From DATAOG01 sp963840925 (GTDB lineage: Bacteria > Pseudomonadota > Alphaproteobacteria > Geminicoccales > Geminicoccaceae), in contig CAWJAY010000012.1 of NCBI GenBank assembly GCA_963840925.1, forward strand, positions 62,001 to 126,000: 64,000 nucleotides of DNA. The letters are read 5' to 3'. The translations under genes were made by a program, and so were the position numbers. This document shows, in pieces, positions 1 to 9,540 of this stretch. The stretch's first letter is position 1. Every line of letters starts with the position of its first letter. Under the pieces are notes generated by a model. That model did not search any database. It was given only the letters and a program-made list of their open reading frames with translations, and was not told the origin of the DNA.

Positions 1-493
1 GCGCGTCGACCGCGAGCGGTTCGAGGCTCTCCGGCACATCGTGGACCTGCCCGTCGGACAGGATCAGGACGCCCGCGAGTCGCGCGCGGTCGATCTCCGG
101 CAGCGTCGTGCCCAGCGTCGCGAACAGCCGGGTGCCGCCCTTGCCGTCGCCGGCGCTGGTCGCCTCGACCACCTCGAGGCTCTCGATCTGCTTCAATTCG
201 GCGCGCAGCTTGAGCAGCGCCTCCTCGAGCTGCTGCGGCCGCTCGCCGACGGTCTGCGACGGCGAGCGGTCGACCAGCAGCACCGCGACGTCGTCGAGCG
301 GCTGACGCTGCTCCTGGACAACCACCGGGTTGGCCAGCGCCAGCACGCCCAAGGTCAGCATCGCGCCGCGCCAGAGGATACCGCGCGCCCGTCGCCACAC
401 CCCCAATCCGGTGATCACGAGGATCGCGAGCGCGAGCGCGGCCAGCGCCGGCCAGGGCAGCAGCGGGGCGAAACTCAGCGAGGTGCCGCTCAT
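1..493 (-). CDS. Membrane protein with VWA/amidotransferase-like region, partial
   Basis: Only the N-terminal ~164 codons are present; the frame runs off the left edge. The start is the ATG at 493-491, overlapping the TGA of the upstream DUF4159 gene (TGATG), so the two are translationally coupled. Two hydrophobic segments are visible: residues ~14-33, then the LTLGVLALANPVVV segment near 45-58. These are followed by a soluble stretch with VAVLLVDRSPSQ and LAGVLILSDGQVHD, the strand pattern of a VWA or class I amidotransferase-like fold. Proteins of this type usually sit behind moxR, DUF58 and DUF4159 genes in alphaproteobacteria and are membrane anchored. Exact family cannot be fixed from the fragment. 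Confidence 0.75.
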   Translation of the reverse strand, partial: MSGTSLSFAPLLPWPALAALALAILVITGLGVWRRARGILWRGAMLTLGVLALANPVVVQEQRQPLDDVAVLLVDRSPSQTVGERPQQLEEALLKLRAELKQIESLEVVEATSAGDGKGGTRLFATLGTTLPEIDRARLAGVLILSDGQVHDVPESLEPLAVDA

Positions 494-3247
494 CATTGGC
501 CGAGGCGCTCCAGCAGGGCCGGAATGTGCACCTGGTCGGTCTTGTAGTTCCCGGTCAGGGCGTACATCACGAGATTGACGCCAAAGCGGCGCGCGAGCTC
601 ACGCTGCCGCTCGCCGCCCGGGACCGATCGGGAACATCGCCGTGCCGTACTCGTCGATCGCCCAGGCCCCGGCCCAGCCGTTGCCGCCGACGATGATCGA
701 GGACACGCCGTCGTTGACGCTGGGCTCGGGACGGTCGGCCCACACCGTGCTGCCGGTCCAGCGGCCGGGAAAATCCTGCAGCAGGTAGAACGAGCGGGTC
801 AGCGTGTGGTCTTCGGGGATCGGCGCCAGCATTGGCAGGTTGAGGCCGGCGAGCAGGTGCTGCAGGCGCAGCTCGCCCGCGCCCGGGCTGGCCTGGTCGG
901 GGATCATCGTGCCGGCATCGCCGGTATCGAACAGGATCATGCCGCCCTGGCGGAGATAGCCGTCGAGCCGTTCGCGAACGCCGGAGCCTAATTCGGGATG
1001 ATCGCTCGGGATCGGCCAGTAGAGCAGCGGGAACAGGTCGAGGTCGTCGACCGCCAGATCGACCGCGCGCGGCTCGCCGGCCTCGACCGCGGTCCGCCGG
1101 TTGAGGATCCGGCTCAGGCCCGCGAGCCCGGCCTGGCTGATCGCGTCGACCTCGGCGACCCCGGTCACGACATAGGCGAGCCGGGTCTGCGAGGTGGCCG
1201 CGATCACCGCCTCGTCGTCGGCAGCCTGCGCCGGCTCGCCGAGCGGCTGCGGCACCAGCGTCAGCATCAGGACTACCGCGGCGGTCGCTGCCGGGCGGGC
1301 CGGCCGCACCAGCAGCCCGCGCAGCTGCAGTCCGATCGCGGTGTCGGCGAGCGCCAGCAGCAGCGCAGCCAGCAGCAGCCAGGGCATCAGATCGATCTCG
1401 GCCGAGCCGCCGGCGTAGGGCTGGGTCCGGACCGGCAGATCGGCAGCCTCCAAGGCCTGGAGGTCGGGCACCGCCGGGGCGAGATTGAGGGCCCGGCGGG
1501 CGGCATCGGCCGCGGCGCCGACCCGACCGTAGAGCCCGGGCGGATGGCGGGCGCTCGCGGCGGTCGAGGCGAGGTCGGCCGCGGCGACCGGCTGCACCGC
1601 CGGTCCCGGCTCGACCAGATGACCCTGGGCGTCGAGCACTTCGATCGGTGCCAGCAGGCCGCGCGGCGTGCCGCCGGCGCCGGGCGCGAGCGCCGCGATC
1701 CGCCGCAGCACCTCGACGAACGCGCCCGAGAGCGGCAGCGACGACCAGGCCGTGTTGGCGGTCGTGTGGACCAGCGCGAGCCAGCCTTTGCCGCGCTGCG
1801 CCCCGGTGATCAGCGGCGTACCGTCGACGAGCCGTGCCCAGGTGTTGGTGGCGAGCTGCGGTCCGGGTTGCGCCAGGACCTGGCGCTGGACGACGATGTC
1901 GTCCTTGGGCGCGCTCAGACCGGTGAGTGGGCCCGCGTCCTCGAAGCTCGCAAGCGCCAGCGGCCGGGCCCAGGACAGGGCGCCGCCCAGCGACCGGTCG
2001 CCACGGCGCAGCTTGACCGGGACCAGTTCGTCCTCGGCGTTGGCCAGGCGCGGGCCGGCGAAGCGCAGCAGCACGCCGCCCGCCTCGATCCAGCTGGCGA
2101 GCTGGGTGCGTGCGTCGGGCCCGATCTGGGCGCTGTCGGTGAGCACGATCGTCGGCACCCCGGCGGCCAGAAGCTCCGGGATCGAGCCGCGCCGCAGCTC
2201 GGCGTGCGGCGAGAGCGCCCGCTCGACATAGTACAGCTCCGACAGCAATGGCTGTGCCGCCTGGACCGCCGGCTCGCCGACCAGGCCGACCAGGCGCTGG
2301 CGCCAGCGCTCGTCAAGCAGGACCACGCCGCCGACGCCGGCGGCCGGCTCCAGCTCGAGTCGGGCGATCTGATTGCGCAGCTCGACCGGCAGCTCGATCC
2401 GCGCCTGGGCGCGGACCGCCCCGTCCTCGAAGCCGAACGTCTGGCGCGCCAGGATCTCGCCTTCCGGCCCGACCGCGCGCAGGATCAGGCCGTGAGCGCC
2501 GTCCGGGCCGGGGCGGCGCGCGACGACCGTCAACGCATCCTTGCTCAGGTCCGGCGGCACCAGCAGCGTCGCCCGCTCTGCGGCCGGGTCGGCGAAAATC
2601 CGCAGCGGACCCATCCGGCGCAGCTGGTCGGCGAACCGGAGCGCGGCCTCGCGCGCCGTCCGGTCGCCGGCGACGCCATCGCTGAGCCAGATCAGCTCGG
2701 CGCCGTCCAGCGGCTCCCGTTCGAGCTGCGCGAACGCTGCGGCGCGGTCGACCGGCCATGGCTTGGCCTGCCAGCTCGCGACCGTGCGCACCGCGTCGGC
2801 GGCGCTCAGGCGCTCAAGCTTCGGGCTCACCGGATCGGCAGCGGTGCCGAGCAGGATCACCTCCCGGTTCTGGCGCTGCGCCCGGTCGGCGAAGCGCTCC
2901 AGCGTTTCGATCCGCTGCGCCCAACCGGGCGCCGCGGCCCAGCCGTCGTCGACCACCAGCACCAAGGGGCCTTCGCCCGACAGCTCCGGCTCCGGATTGA
3001 GCACCGGCCCGACCAACGCCAGGATCACCAGGCTCGCGAGCACCAGGCGCAGGATCAGCAGCCAGAGCGGCGTGCGCGCCGAGATCTCCTCTTCGGGCTC
3101 GAGCCCGAGCAGGAAGCGGATCGCCGGAAATCGGATCTGTTTCGGGGCGGGCGGGATGACCCGCAGCAGCCACCACAGCGCGGGCAGGCTGACCAGGGCG
3201 GTCAGCAGCCACGGATTGGCCAGCCCGAGCACGCCGAGGTCGAGCAT
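493..3247 (-). CDS. BatA/DUF4159 membrane protein (one frameshift)
   Basis: Large protein, ~917 residues once corrected. The N-terminus has two membrane helices typical of a BatA (aerotolerance) domain (ANPWLLTALVSLPALWWLL, then LLILRLVLASLVILALVG). A long periplasmic middle follows, then a third helix (MPWLLLAALLLALA) and a hydrophobic VVLMLTLVP segment, then a C-terminal DUF4159 domain starting near TRLAYVVTGV. The frame ends early at 599, but the expected C-terminus (GGERQREL, VMYALTGNYKTDQVH, LLERLGQ) continues in another frame to a TGA at 493. One extra base near 620-626 (ggaccgat) explains this. The start ATG at 3247 overlaps the DUF58 stop. Function unknown; likely part of a MoxR-dependent envelope complex. 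Confidence 0.85.
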
Positions 3248-4146
3248 CAGGCCTGCGCCTTGGTCGAGAGCGCCGTGTACAGCGCCAGCAGCGGCGGCTC
3301 GGCCGGCTGGTCGCAGACGTGGCCCGCGAACGTCCAACCGAGCGATCGGCCCAGGTCCCGCAAGCCCTCACGATGCGCGGCCAGGCGCCCCCGGTAGCGC
3401 TGGCGAACGCCGTCGACGTTGCCGATCAGCGCAACGCCTTCCTGCTCCAGGCCTTCGAAGCGGACCCGCCCGGCGAACGGCAGCTCCGGCTCGGCCGGGT
3501 CGAGGACCTGGAGCAGATGGCCGCGCACGCCCATCGCGACGAAGCCGCGCAGCCGCTCGCGCAGCTGATCGAGCGGCGTGAAGAAGTCGCTGATCAGGAC
3601 CATCCGCGCGAACCGCGGCAGCTGCTGGATCGGCGCTAGGCTGGGCTCGGCCGGCGCGCGGGCCAGCAGGTCCTCGCACAGTGTTTGCATGCCGACCCGG
3701 CCGCCCGTCGGCCGGCGCCGGCGGCCGAGCAGCGCGATCCGCTCGCCGGCGCGGGTCAACAACGATCCCAGTGCCAGCATCAGCAGCAGCGCCCGATCGG
3801 CCTTGGTCGGCCAGGTCGCGGCCGAGTGCCAGTCCATCGACGCCGAGCTGTCGGCCCACAGCCAGACGCTCTCGGCTGCCTCCCATTCCTGGTCGCGCAG
3901 GAACAGCTGGCTGGTGCGGGCGGATTGGCGCCAGTCGATCCGGCTCGAGGAGTCGCCGGTGGTGTAGGGGCGGAATTGCCAGAACGTCTCGCCGACCCCG
4001 ACCCGCCGGCGGCCGTGCACCCCCTGAGCGACGGTCGCGGCCACCCGCTCGGCGGCGACGAGGAGCGGCGGCAGCCGGTCGGCCAGCCCCTCGGCCTGCT
4101 GACGCAGCCTGGTCAAGCTGGCGATTGGGGTCGCCGGCGTGGCCAT
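3247..4146 (-). CDS. DUF58 domain protein
   Basis: 299-residue protein. The N-terminal half holds the DUF58 signature: GVHGRRRVGVGETFWQFR, then YTTGDSSSRIDWRQSART, followed by a VWA-like strand with WADSSASMDW. The later MVLISDFFTPLDQL segment also fits a VWA fold. DUF58 proteins are regularly encoded next to MoxR AAA+ ATPases and are thought to be their partners in assembling or activating envelope complexes. I chose the ATG at 4146, which overlaps the MoxR stop codon (ATGA), rather than an in-frame ATG seven codons upstream. The next gene also overlaps, so this is the middle of a tightly coupled operon. Confidence 0.9.
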   Translation of the reverse strand: MATPATPIASLTRLRQQAEGLADRLPPLLVAAERVAATVAQGVHGRRRVGVGETFWQFRPYTTGDSSSRIDWRQSARTSQLFLRDQEWEAAESVWLWADSSASMDWHSAATWPTKADRALLLMLALGSLLTRAGERIALLGRRRRPTGGRVGMQTLCEDLLARAPAEPSLAPIQQLPRFARMVLISDFFTPLDQLRERLRGFVAMGVRGHLLQVLDPAEPELPFAGRVRFEGLEQEGVALIGNVDGVRQRYRGRLAAHREGLRDLGRSLGWTFAGHVCDQPAEPPLLALYTALSTKAQA

Positions 4147-5141
4147 CAGCCGGCGATCACCCCGCACAGGCGCTCAATGACCTGGTCGAGCGTGACGCCC
4201 TCGGCGCGGGCCGTGAAGGTCAGCGCCATCCGATGCCGGAGCACCGGCGGCGCCAGCGCGATCACGTCCTCGACCGAGGGAGCGAGCCGGCTCTGGAGCA
4301 GGGCGCGCACGCGCACCGCCAGCATCAGCGCCTGGCTGGCGCGCGGGCCCGGGCCCCAGCCGATCAGATCGGTCAGCGGGTCGGCCTCGCCAGGCACCGG
4401 CCGGCCGGCGCGCACGAGCTGCAGGATCGCATCGACCACCCGCTCGCCGACCGGGATCCGGCGGACCAGCGCCTGGGCCGCGATCAGCTCGCTCGCGGTC
4501 ATCACCGGCCGCGCCGGCTGGATGCCGCCGCCGGTGGTCTCGATCATCATCCGCCGCTCGGCCGCCCGATCCGGGTAGTCGACGTTGACCTGCAACAGGA
4601 AGCGGTCGAGCTGCGCCTCGGGCAAGGGATAGGTGCCTTCCTGCTCGATCGGGTTCTGGGTCGCGAGCACGTGGAACGGCTCGGGCACCTCGTGATCGTG
4701 GCCGGCGACCGTGACCCGCCGCTCCTGCATCGCCTGGAGCAGCGCTGCCTGGGTGCGCGGACTGGCCCGGTTGATCTCGTCGGCCATCAAGAGTTGACAG
4801 AACACCGGCCCGGGCAGGAACCGGAAGCTCCGGCGGCCGCTCTCGGCTTCCTCAAGCACCTCCGAGCCCAGAATGTCGGCCGGCATCAGGTCGGGGGTGA
4901 ACTGCACGCGCTTCTGGGTCAGCCCGAGCACCACGCCCAACGTTTCGACCAGGCGGGTCTTGGCCAGCCCCGGCACGCCGACCAGCAGCACATGACCACC
5001 TGCCAGCAGCGTGATAAGACTTTCCTCGATCACCCGCTCCTGGCCGAAGATCGCGCGCCCGATCTCGGCCCGGACCCGGCTGAACCGCTCGATCGTCGCC
5101 TCGACCTGATCGAGGATCGCCGCGTCCTGGACATCGTTCAT
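4146..5141 (-). CDS. MoxR-family AAA+ ATPase
   Basis: 331 residues. Walker A is GVPGLAKT at residues 55-62, Walker B LLMADE at 117-122, followed by NRASPRTQAALLQAMQE and the sensor-1 stretch LATQNPIEQEGTYPLPE at ~159-175 that is characteristic of MoxR proteins. These ATPases act as cytosolic chaperones for maturing metal or envelope complexes with DUF58/VWA partners. It is the first gene of the leftward operon; the DUF58 gene overlaps its stop. The space between 5142 and 5258 separates it from a divergent DUF1285 gene and probably holds both promoters, though I cannot point to clear boxes. Confidence 0.93.
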   Translation of the reverse strand: MNDVQDAAILDQVEATIERFSRVRAEIGRAIFGQERVIEESLITLLAGGHVLLVGVPGLAKTRLVETLGVVLGLTQKRVQFTPDLMPADILGSEVLEEAESGRRSFRFLPGPVFCQLLMADEINRASPRTQAALLQAMQERRVTVAGHDHEVPEPFHVLATQNPIEQEGTYPLPEAQLDRFLLQVNVDYPDRAAERRMMIETTGGGIQPARPVMTASELIAAQALVRRIPVGERVVDAILQLVRAGRPVPGEADPLTDLIGWGPGPRASQALMLAVRVRALLQSRLAPSVEDVIALAPPVLRHRMALTFTARAEGVTLDQVIERLCGVIAG

Positions 5142-5258
5142 GGGCCGATCCTCGAGCAGCGTGATCCGCTGGCGGTCATGGGCGGTTCATAGCGGGGCGG
5201 CGCATAGGGGCAGTGTTCCGACGCCGGGGGCACGTCGACGAGCTGACATGAGTTGAGT

Positions 5259-5822
5259 ATGGCTACTGACTCCCCGTCCGATCAACCCCCAGGCAGGGTT
5301 GACATGCAGAGATTATCGTCGACCCGGACCGGTGCTGCAACTGAACGGGCGTTCGGGCTCAGGATCGCACGCGACGGCGGCTGGTGGCACGAGGGCCGGC
5401 CGATCGGGCGGCTCGCGCTGGTCAAGCTGTTCGCCTCGGTGCTCCGGCGCGCCGCGGACGGCAGCTATTGGCTCGTGACGCCGGTCGAGCGCGGCCGGAT
5501 CGAGGTCGAGGATGCGCCCTTCGTCGCGGTCGAGCTCGCGGTCGAAGGCCAGGCCGCCGGGCAGCACATCCGCCTGCGCAGCAACCTCGACGAGTGGGTG
5601 ACCGTCGGGCCCGACCACCCGCTGCGGCTGCAGCGGGCCGCGGCCGGCGATGACGACGCGCTGGTACCCTATGTCGAGGTGCGCGACGGCCTCGAGGCGC
5701 GCCTCGCGCGGCCGGTCTATTACCAGCTGGTCGAGCTCGGCGAGGAGCGCCGCCTGGAGGGCCGGAGCCGTTTCGGGATTTGGAGCGCCGGCCGCTTCTT
5801 CGCCCTCGACGAGGCCGGTTGA
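5259..5822 (+). CDS. DUF1285 family protein
   Basis: 187 residues from the ATG at 5259; a TTG at 5253 and an ATG at 5304 are alternative starts. The family core is clear: LRIARDGGWWHEGRPIGR, LVKLFASVLRR, YWLVTPVERGRIEVEDAPF and a later NLDEWVTVGPDHPL. DUF1285 is a small soluble beta-rich fold of unknown activity, common in alphaproteobacteria. It is divergent from moxR and followed by NUDIX, DUF6111 and cca genes on the same strand, an arrangement I recognise from related genomes. Confidence 0.88.
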   Translation: MATDSPSDQPPGRVDMQRLSSTRTGAATERAFGLRIARDGGWWHEGRPIGRLALVKLFASVLRRAADGSYWLVTPVERGRIEVEDAPFVAVELAVEGQAAGQHIRLRSNLDEWVTVGPDHPLRLQRAAAGDDDALVPYVEVRDGLEARLARPVYYQLVELGEERRLEGRSRFGIWSAGRFFALDEAG

Positions 5823-5831
5823 GACCGCGCG

Positions 5832-6455
5832 ATGGTGACCCGCGAGGAGCTGCGCCGGCGCCTGGCCCGCCAGCCGCGCGGCCGGGGCGGGCTCGGGCTG
5901 GACCCGGGTTGGCTCGCGGGCGACGATCCGGCGCGCGAGGCGCTGATCGCCGCGAGCACGGAGCGCACGCTGGCCGCGGTCCTGATCGGCATGGTCGAGC
6001 GCCCGGGCGGCCCGGCGATCCTCTTGACCCAGCGCACCGAGCATCTGCGCGACCATGCCGGCCAGATCAGCTTCCCGGGCGGGCGCATCGAGCCCGGCGA
6101 CGCCTCGCCCGCGGCCGCGGCGTTGCGCGAGGCCGAGGAGGAGATCGGCCTTGCACCGGCCAAGGTCGAGGTCCTGGGCGAACTCGCCCCGTACGACACG
6201 GTGACCGGCTTTCGGATCCACCCGGTCGTCGGTTGGATCGAGCCGCCGCTGACCCTCAGGCTCGATCGTCACGAGGTCGCCGATGCCTTCGAGGTGCCGC
6301 TCCAGTTCGTGGTCGATCCGGTCAACCAGCGCCGGCACAGCTATCGGCGCGGCCCGCTGACCCGGGGCTACTACGTCGTGCCGTATCAGGGCCGCTTCAT
6401 CTGGGGTGCGACCGCCGGCATCCTGGTCAATTTCTCGAGCCTGCTGAGTGCGTGA
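5832..6455 (+). CDS. NUDIX hydrolase, CoA pyrophosphatase type
   Basis: 207 residues. The Nudix box lies at residues 84-107 (GRIEPGD...REAEEEIGL) with the metal-binding REAEEE core. It is preceded by LTQRTEHLRDHAGQISFPG, the extended signature of the CoA-pyrophosphatase subgroup that splits CoA and related dinucleotides. The C-terminal part (EVADAFEVPLQFVVDP) also fits that subgroup. It starts nine bases after the DUF1285 stop, so it is probably in one operon with DUF1285, DUF6111 and cca. Substrate is inferred from family only. Confidence 0.9.
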   Translation: MVTREELRRRLARQPRGRGGLGLDPGWLAGDDPAREALIAASTERTLAAVLIGMVERPGGPAILLTQRTEHLRDHAGQISFPGGRIEPGDASPAAAALREAEEEIGLAPAKVEVLGELAPYDTVTGFRIHPVVGWIEPPLTLRLDRHEVADAFEVPLQFVVDPVNQRRHSYRRGPLTRGYYVVPYQGRFIWGATAGILVNFSSLLSA

Positions 6456-6461
6456 GGGGCG

Positions 6462-6725
6462 ATGCTGCGCATCCTGCTCGAATATCTGCTGCCGCTGCTG
6501 CTGCCGGGCCTGGTCTACCTCGGCTATGTCGCGCTCGCGCGCGGCACCGCACCCGGTTGGGTCAAGAACGCGCCCTGGCCGCACCTGGCCGGCGCCGGCA
6601 TTTTGCTCGCGGCGATCAGCCTGATCGCCTGGAGCGTTTTGTCCGGCGCCCCGCCCGAGCAGGTCTATGTCCCGCCGCGCCTCGAGGACGGCCGGATCGT
6701 GCCCGGTACCACGATCGAACGCTGA
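6462..6725 (+). CDS. Small membrane protein, DUF6111 type
   Basis: 87 residues with two hydrophobic segments: residues ~1-24 (LRILLEYLLPLLLPGLVYLGY) and ~46-62 (LAGAGILLAAISLIAW). A conserved-looking polar tail follows (YVPPRLEDGRIVPG). The sequence and its position between the NUDIX gene and cca match the DUF6111 family of alphaproteobacteria, whose function is unknown. Spacing to the NUDIX stop is six bases, suggesting a shared transcript. Confidence 0.8.
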   Translation: MLRILLEYLLPLLLPGLVYLGYVALARGTAPGWVKNAPWPHLAGAGILLAAISLIAWSVLSGAPPEQVYVPPRLEDGRIVPGTTIER

Positions 6726-6747
6726 GCGTGATGGCCGGGCCGATCCG

Positions 6748-8028
6748 ATGACCAGCGGCGGGCCGCTCGCCGCCCAGCCTTGGCTGCGCGCGTCCGCGAG
6801 CCGGAAGGTGCTGCGCGCGCTCGAGGCCGGCGGCCGTCCGGCCCGCTTCGTCGGCGGCTGCGTGCGCGACGGCCTGCTCGGCCGGGTCCGGCCGCGCGCC
6901 GACCTCGACCTCGCGACGCCCGAGCGCCCCGAAGCGGTCATGCGCCTGCTCGAGGCGGCCGGCCTGAGGGCGATCCCGACCGGCCTCGCGCACGGCACGA
7001 TCACCGCCGTGATCGGCCGCCAGCGCTTCGAGATCACGACGCTGCGGCGCGACATCGCGACCGATGGCCGCCACGCAGAGGTCGCGTTCACCGACGATTT
7101 CGAGGCCGATGCGGCGCGCCGCGACTTCTCGATCAACGCGATGAGCTGCGATCGCGCGGGCCACCTGTACGACTACTTCGGCGGCCACGCCGATCTGCTG
7201 GCCGGCCGGGTCCGCTTCATCGGCACCCCGGAGCAACGGATCGCCGAGGACTACCTCCGGATTCTCCGGTTTTTCCGGTTCTTCGCGCACTACAGTCGAG
7301 CTCCCGCCGATCAAGCGGCGCTCGCGGCCTGCACCGCGGCCGCGGCCGAGCTCGCCCGCCTGTCCGGCGAGCGCATCCAGACCGAGATGCTGAAGCTGCT
7401 CGAGGCGGCCGATCCGCTGCCGGCTCTCCGCCTGATGGCGACAACCGCGGTGCTCGGCGAAGTCATCCCCGGACCAGTCGCGCTCGATCGGCTGGAACGC
7501 CTGCTGGCGCTGGCACCCGCCGCCGACCCCTGGCTCCGGCTCGGCGCGCTGCTCCGCCCACCGCCGGCCGATCCGCCGCTGACCCCGACCGTGGCCAGGC
7601 GCTGGCGGCTCGCCAATCGCGATGCGGCCAGGCTCGAGGCGATGACCCGGGCCGCGCTGCCGGCGCTCGGAGCGTCAACGGCAGAATTCCGGCGGTCGCT
7701 CTATCGCCTCGGGCCTGAGCTCTATGCCGATCTGAGCTGGCTCGCGGTCGCCGAGACCGGGGACGACCCGAGCCCGGCCCTTGCCGAGCTGGCGCGTTGG
7801 AGTTCGCCAAAGCTGCCGCTCGGCGGCGAAGATCTTCTGGCGCTGGGCCTCACCCCTGGTCCCAGACTGGGAGCGGTCCTGGCCACGCTCGAAGCATGGT
7901 GGATCGACCAGGACTTCCGTCCGGACCACAAGGCCTGCCTGGCCCACGCCAAGGCCCTCCTCCGAAATGAGAATTCCACGCTGACTGACCGCGGCTCGGT
8001 GGTGAGCCGTCCGGCCCGGCTTGCTTGA
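6748..8028 (+). CDS. cca: CCA tRNA nucleotidyltransferase
   Basis: 426 residues, class II polymerase-beta fold. The nucleotidyltransferase motif GGCVRD is at residues 36-41 and the catalytic DLD pair at 52-54. Later motifs include HGTITAVIGRQRFEITTLR, RRDFSINAMS and the RIAEDYLRILRFFRF helix of the neck domain. It adds or repairs the 3' CCA of tRNAs in the cytosol. Start: the ATG at 6748 gives the usual short N-terminus. It is last in the DUF1285-NUDIX-DUF6111-cca operon and is followed by a tRNA gene. Confidence 0.93.
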   Translation: MTSGGPLAAQPWLRASASRKVLRALEAGGRPARFVGGCVRDGLLGRVRPRADLDLATPERPEAVMRLLEAAGLRAIPTGLAHGTITAVIGRQRFEITTLRRDIATDGRHAEVAFTDDFEADAARRDFSINAMSCDRAGHLYDYFGGHADLLAGRVRFIGTPEQRIAEDYLRILRFFRFFAHYSRAPADQAALAACTAAAAELARLSGERIQTEMLKLLEAADPLPALRLMATTAVLGEVIPGPVALDRLERLLALAPAADPWLRLGALLRPPPADPPLTPTVARRWRLANRDAARLEAMTRAALPALGASTAEFRRSLYRLGPELYADLSWLAVAETGDDPSPALAELARWSSPKLPLGGEDLLALGLTPGPRLGAVLATLEAWWIDQDFRPDHKACLAHAKALLRNENSTLTDRGSVVSRPARLA

Positions 8029-8066
8029 CAAGCGGCAGCCGCCTACCTATGCCTCTGCGCGCCGTT

Positions 8067-8140
8067 TGGGGGATAGTTTAACGGTAGAACTCTCGGCTCT
8101 GGACCGAGCAGTCCTGGTTCGAATCCAGGTCCCCCAGCCA
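8067..8140 (+). tRNA. tRNA-Gln (anticodon CTG)
   Basis: A complete cloverleaf can be drawn. The acceptor arms TGGGGGA and TCCCCCA pair over seven bases, the anticodon stem is CTCGG/CCGAG around loop CTCTGGA (anticodon CTG, reading CAG), and the T arm is CCTGG/CCAGG with TTCGAAT. The discriminator G is at 8137 and CCA is encoded at 8138-8140. It sits 38 bases after cca. It is a possible integration target for the island that begins ~0.9 kb downstream, but I found no copy of its 3' end at the island's far side. Confidence 0.96.
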
Positions 8141-8220
8141 GATCCGTTTGCCGCTGAAGATCAAGGATCGTCGCCGTCGATCGCACCACGCCGGCCGGGC
8201 CCTGCCGAGCGATCGCTCGA

Positions 8221-8628
8221 TCAGCTGCGCCGTTTCAGTGAGCGCCAGCGGCGCGACCACGGCTCACATGCGATCCCGTCCTTGTCGCCGTCGTGCTGCG
8301 GATAGTAGCCCGGCTGGCCCCTGCGGGCCGACACCAGGCCGACCATACGCGCCGCTGCGCAGTTCGGCGCGGCCGCGGCGTGCCTGATCGCCACCGACAG
8401 CGGCCAGCGCGAGAGGTTCTGGACAACCGGCCAGGCCAGAGCGGCGATTGCGAGCGCGGCGAACGCCGCGATGCCGGCCCGGTCGCGCTGCCGGCGGAGC
8501 CAGGCCACGGGGCGGCGTCGGGGCGCGGCGGACGGGCCGGTGGAGCCTGTGTCGCCAGGGCATGCCGCCAGCATAGGCGCGGCGGATTTAAGGAACGATA
8601 AGGCGATGAAAGCTGGCGGGCGGCTCAT
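8221..8628 (-). CDS. Small excalibur-domain protein
   Basis: About 135 residues. A basic N-terminal half precedes one hydrophobic segment (IAAFAALAIAALAWPVV). The C-terminus carries an excalibur calcium-binding motif: NCAAARMVG, GYYPQHDGDKDGIACEPW, with the DxDxDGxxCE core. Such domains are extracellular and probably bind calcium. Starts at 8628 and 8574 are both possible; I prefer 8628 because a weak GGGAG lies upstream. It reads away from the mobile island and may be a core gene beside the tRNA. Confidence 0.7.
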   Translation of the reverse strand: MSRPPAFIALSFLKSAAPMLAACPGDTGSTGPSAAPRRRPVAWLRRQRDRAGIAAFAALAIAALAWPVVQNLSRWPLSVAIRHAAAAPNCAAARMVGLVSARRGQPGYYPQHDGDKDGIACEPWSRRWRSLKRRS

Positions 8629-8640
8629 GTGGGTGGCCGG

Positions 8641-9030
8641 CTCCCATTTGCTATTCAGCAACGTCTGTTGACGGCTCGGTAGCGCGCCTCCCATTTCAAG
8701 GCAACTTGGCATTTACTCTGAGCAAGCTCAGTTGCCCCCACCCGATGTGGGCTCAATCTTGACCGAAGGGCTGTTCTGTCGCGGTCCAACGTTATGGGTC
8801 CCATGGAAGCGTGCCCTCGTTTGCCTCCCCGGCATCGGTCCGCTTGGTCGTGGCTGGCACGAGCGTTGCATTTCTGCCACCGCGTCGGCGGGTTCATAGG
8901 CGAGATGCTGATACCATGATCGAGGAAATTGCTAAGATAGCGAAGCGCGTGGCATATTTCGCAACCTGCGGGCGACCATGGCCGTAGAGCATTGCCAGCC
9001 GGCGGGCGGGCGCCGGTTGCGGAGGCGACG
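8641..9030. other. Gene-poor gap between excalibur gene and island
   Basis: About 390 bases without a convincing gene. Frames here are short or lack coding character, and base composition is a little less GC-rich than the flanks. The left boundary of the mobile island probably lies here or just before it. I see no direct repeat of the tRNA-Gln 3' end and no inverted repeat that would mark an attachment site. Confidence 0.4.
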
Positions 9031-9540
9031 ATGGATGCGGCCAAGATCAAATCATGGCGGCGATTCTTCGAGCGGGTGGTGAGCAGCTCGGAGTGGCCGC
9101 GGCGCATGTGGCTCGCGGCGGTCGAGGATGCGCTCGCGGCCGCACTCGGGCCCGACTCGCGCCTGGTCGCCGATTACCGGGCGGATGTCGCCGAGCTGCT
9201 CGGGCTCGAGCAGACGGCGCGCGGCACCTACCATGACGAGCAGCGGATCGCTGCGCTCGAGGGTCGGATCAAGCATTTGCCCGGCGCGAGGCGGGGCGGG
9301 CGGTTGCGGCGGTTGGTGCCCACCGATGTGCCCACTCCGCGCCGCGAGCGCGCGGGTCTTCTGGTCGATCGTGAACCGCGCGTAGTGCCTGGTCGTGGCC
9401 GGGCTCGTGTGGTCGAGCACGGCCTGTCGGCCTCGATCGAGTTGGTCGCCGCGAGGACTTCCTGCGCCACGGAGTGGCGTAGGTCGCGGAAGGTGACGTG
9501 CGGCAGCCCGGCGCGCTCGCGGGCCTGGTTGAAGGCGTAG
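9031..9540 (+). CDS. Hypothetical protein at island left edge
   Basis: ORF with ATG at 9031. The first ~85 residues look protein-like (AAKIKSWRRFFERVVSSSE, RMWLAAVEDALAAAL, DYRADVAELLGLEQTARG), helical and mixed-charge. The last half is arginine-rich and overlaps the 3' end of the degenerate integrase on the other strand, so the true stop is probably earlier and hidden by a frame error near 9290. It is the only rightward gene in the island's left end, converging on the integrase. No family recognised. Confidence 0.4.
   Translation: MDAAKIKSWRRFFERVVSSSEWPRRMWLAAVEDALAAALGPDSRLVADYRADVAELLGLEQTARGTYHDEQRIAALEGRIKHLPGARRGGRLRRLVPTDVPTPRRERAGLLVDREPRVVPGRGRARVVEHGLSASIELVAARTSCATEWRRSRKVTCGSPARSRAWLKA

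Noticed and set aside
998..3397. 799-codon open frame opposite the DUF4159 gene
   Set aside because: Composition is Arg/Gln/Gly-rich with no domains; it is the antisense shadow of a clear membrane protein in very GC-rich DNA.
5313..7136. 607-codon leftward open frame over DUF1285, NUDIX and DUF6111 genes
   Set aside because: Antisense of three recognisable genes; low-complexity residues and no family signature.
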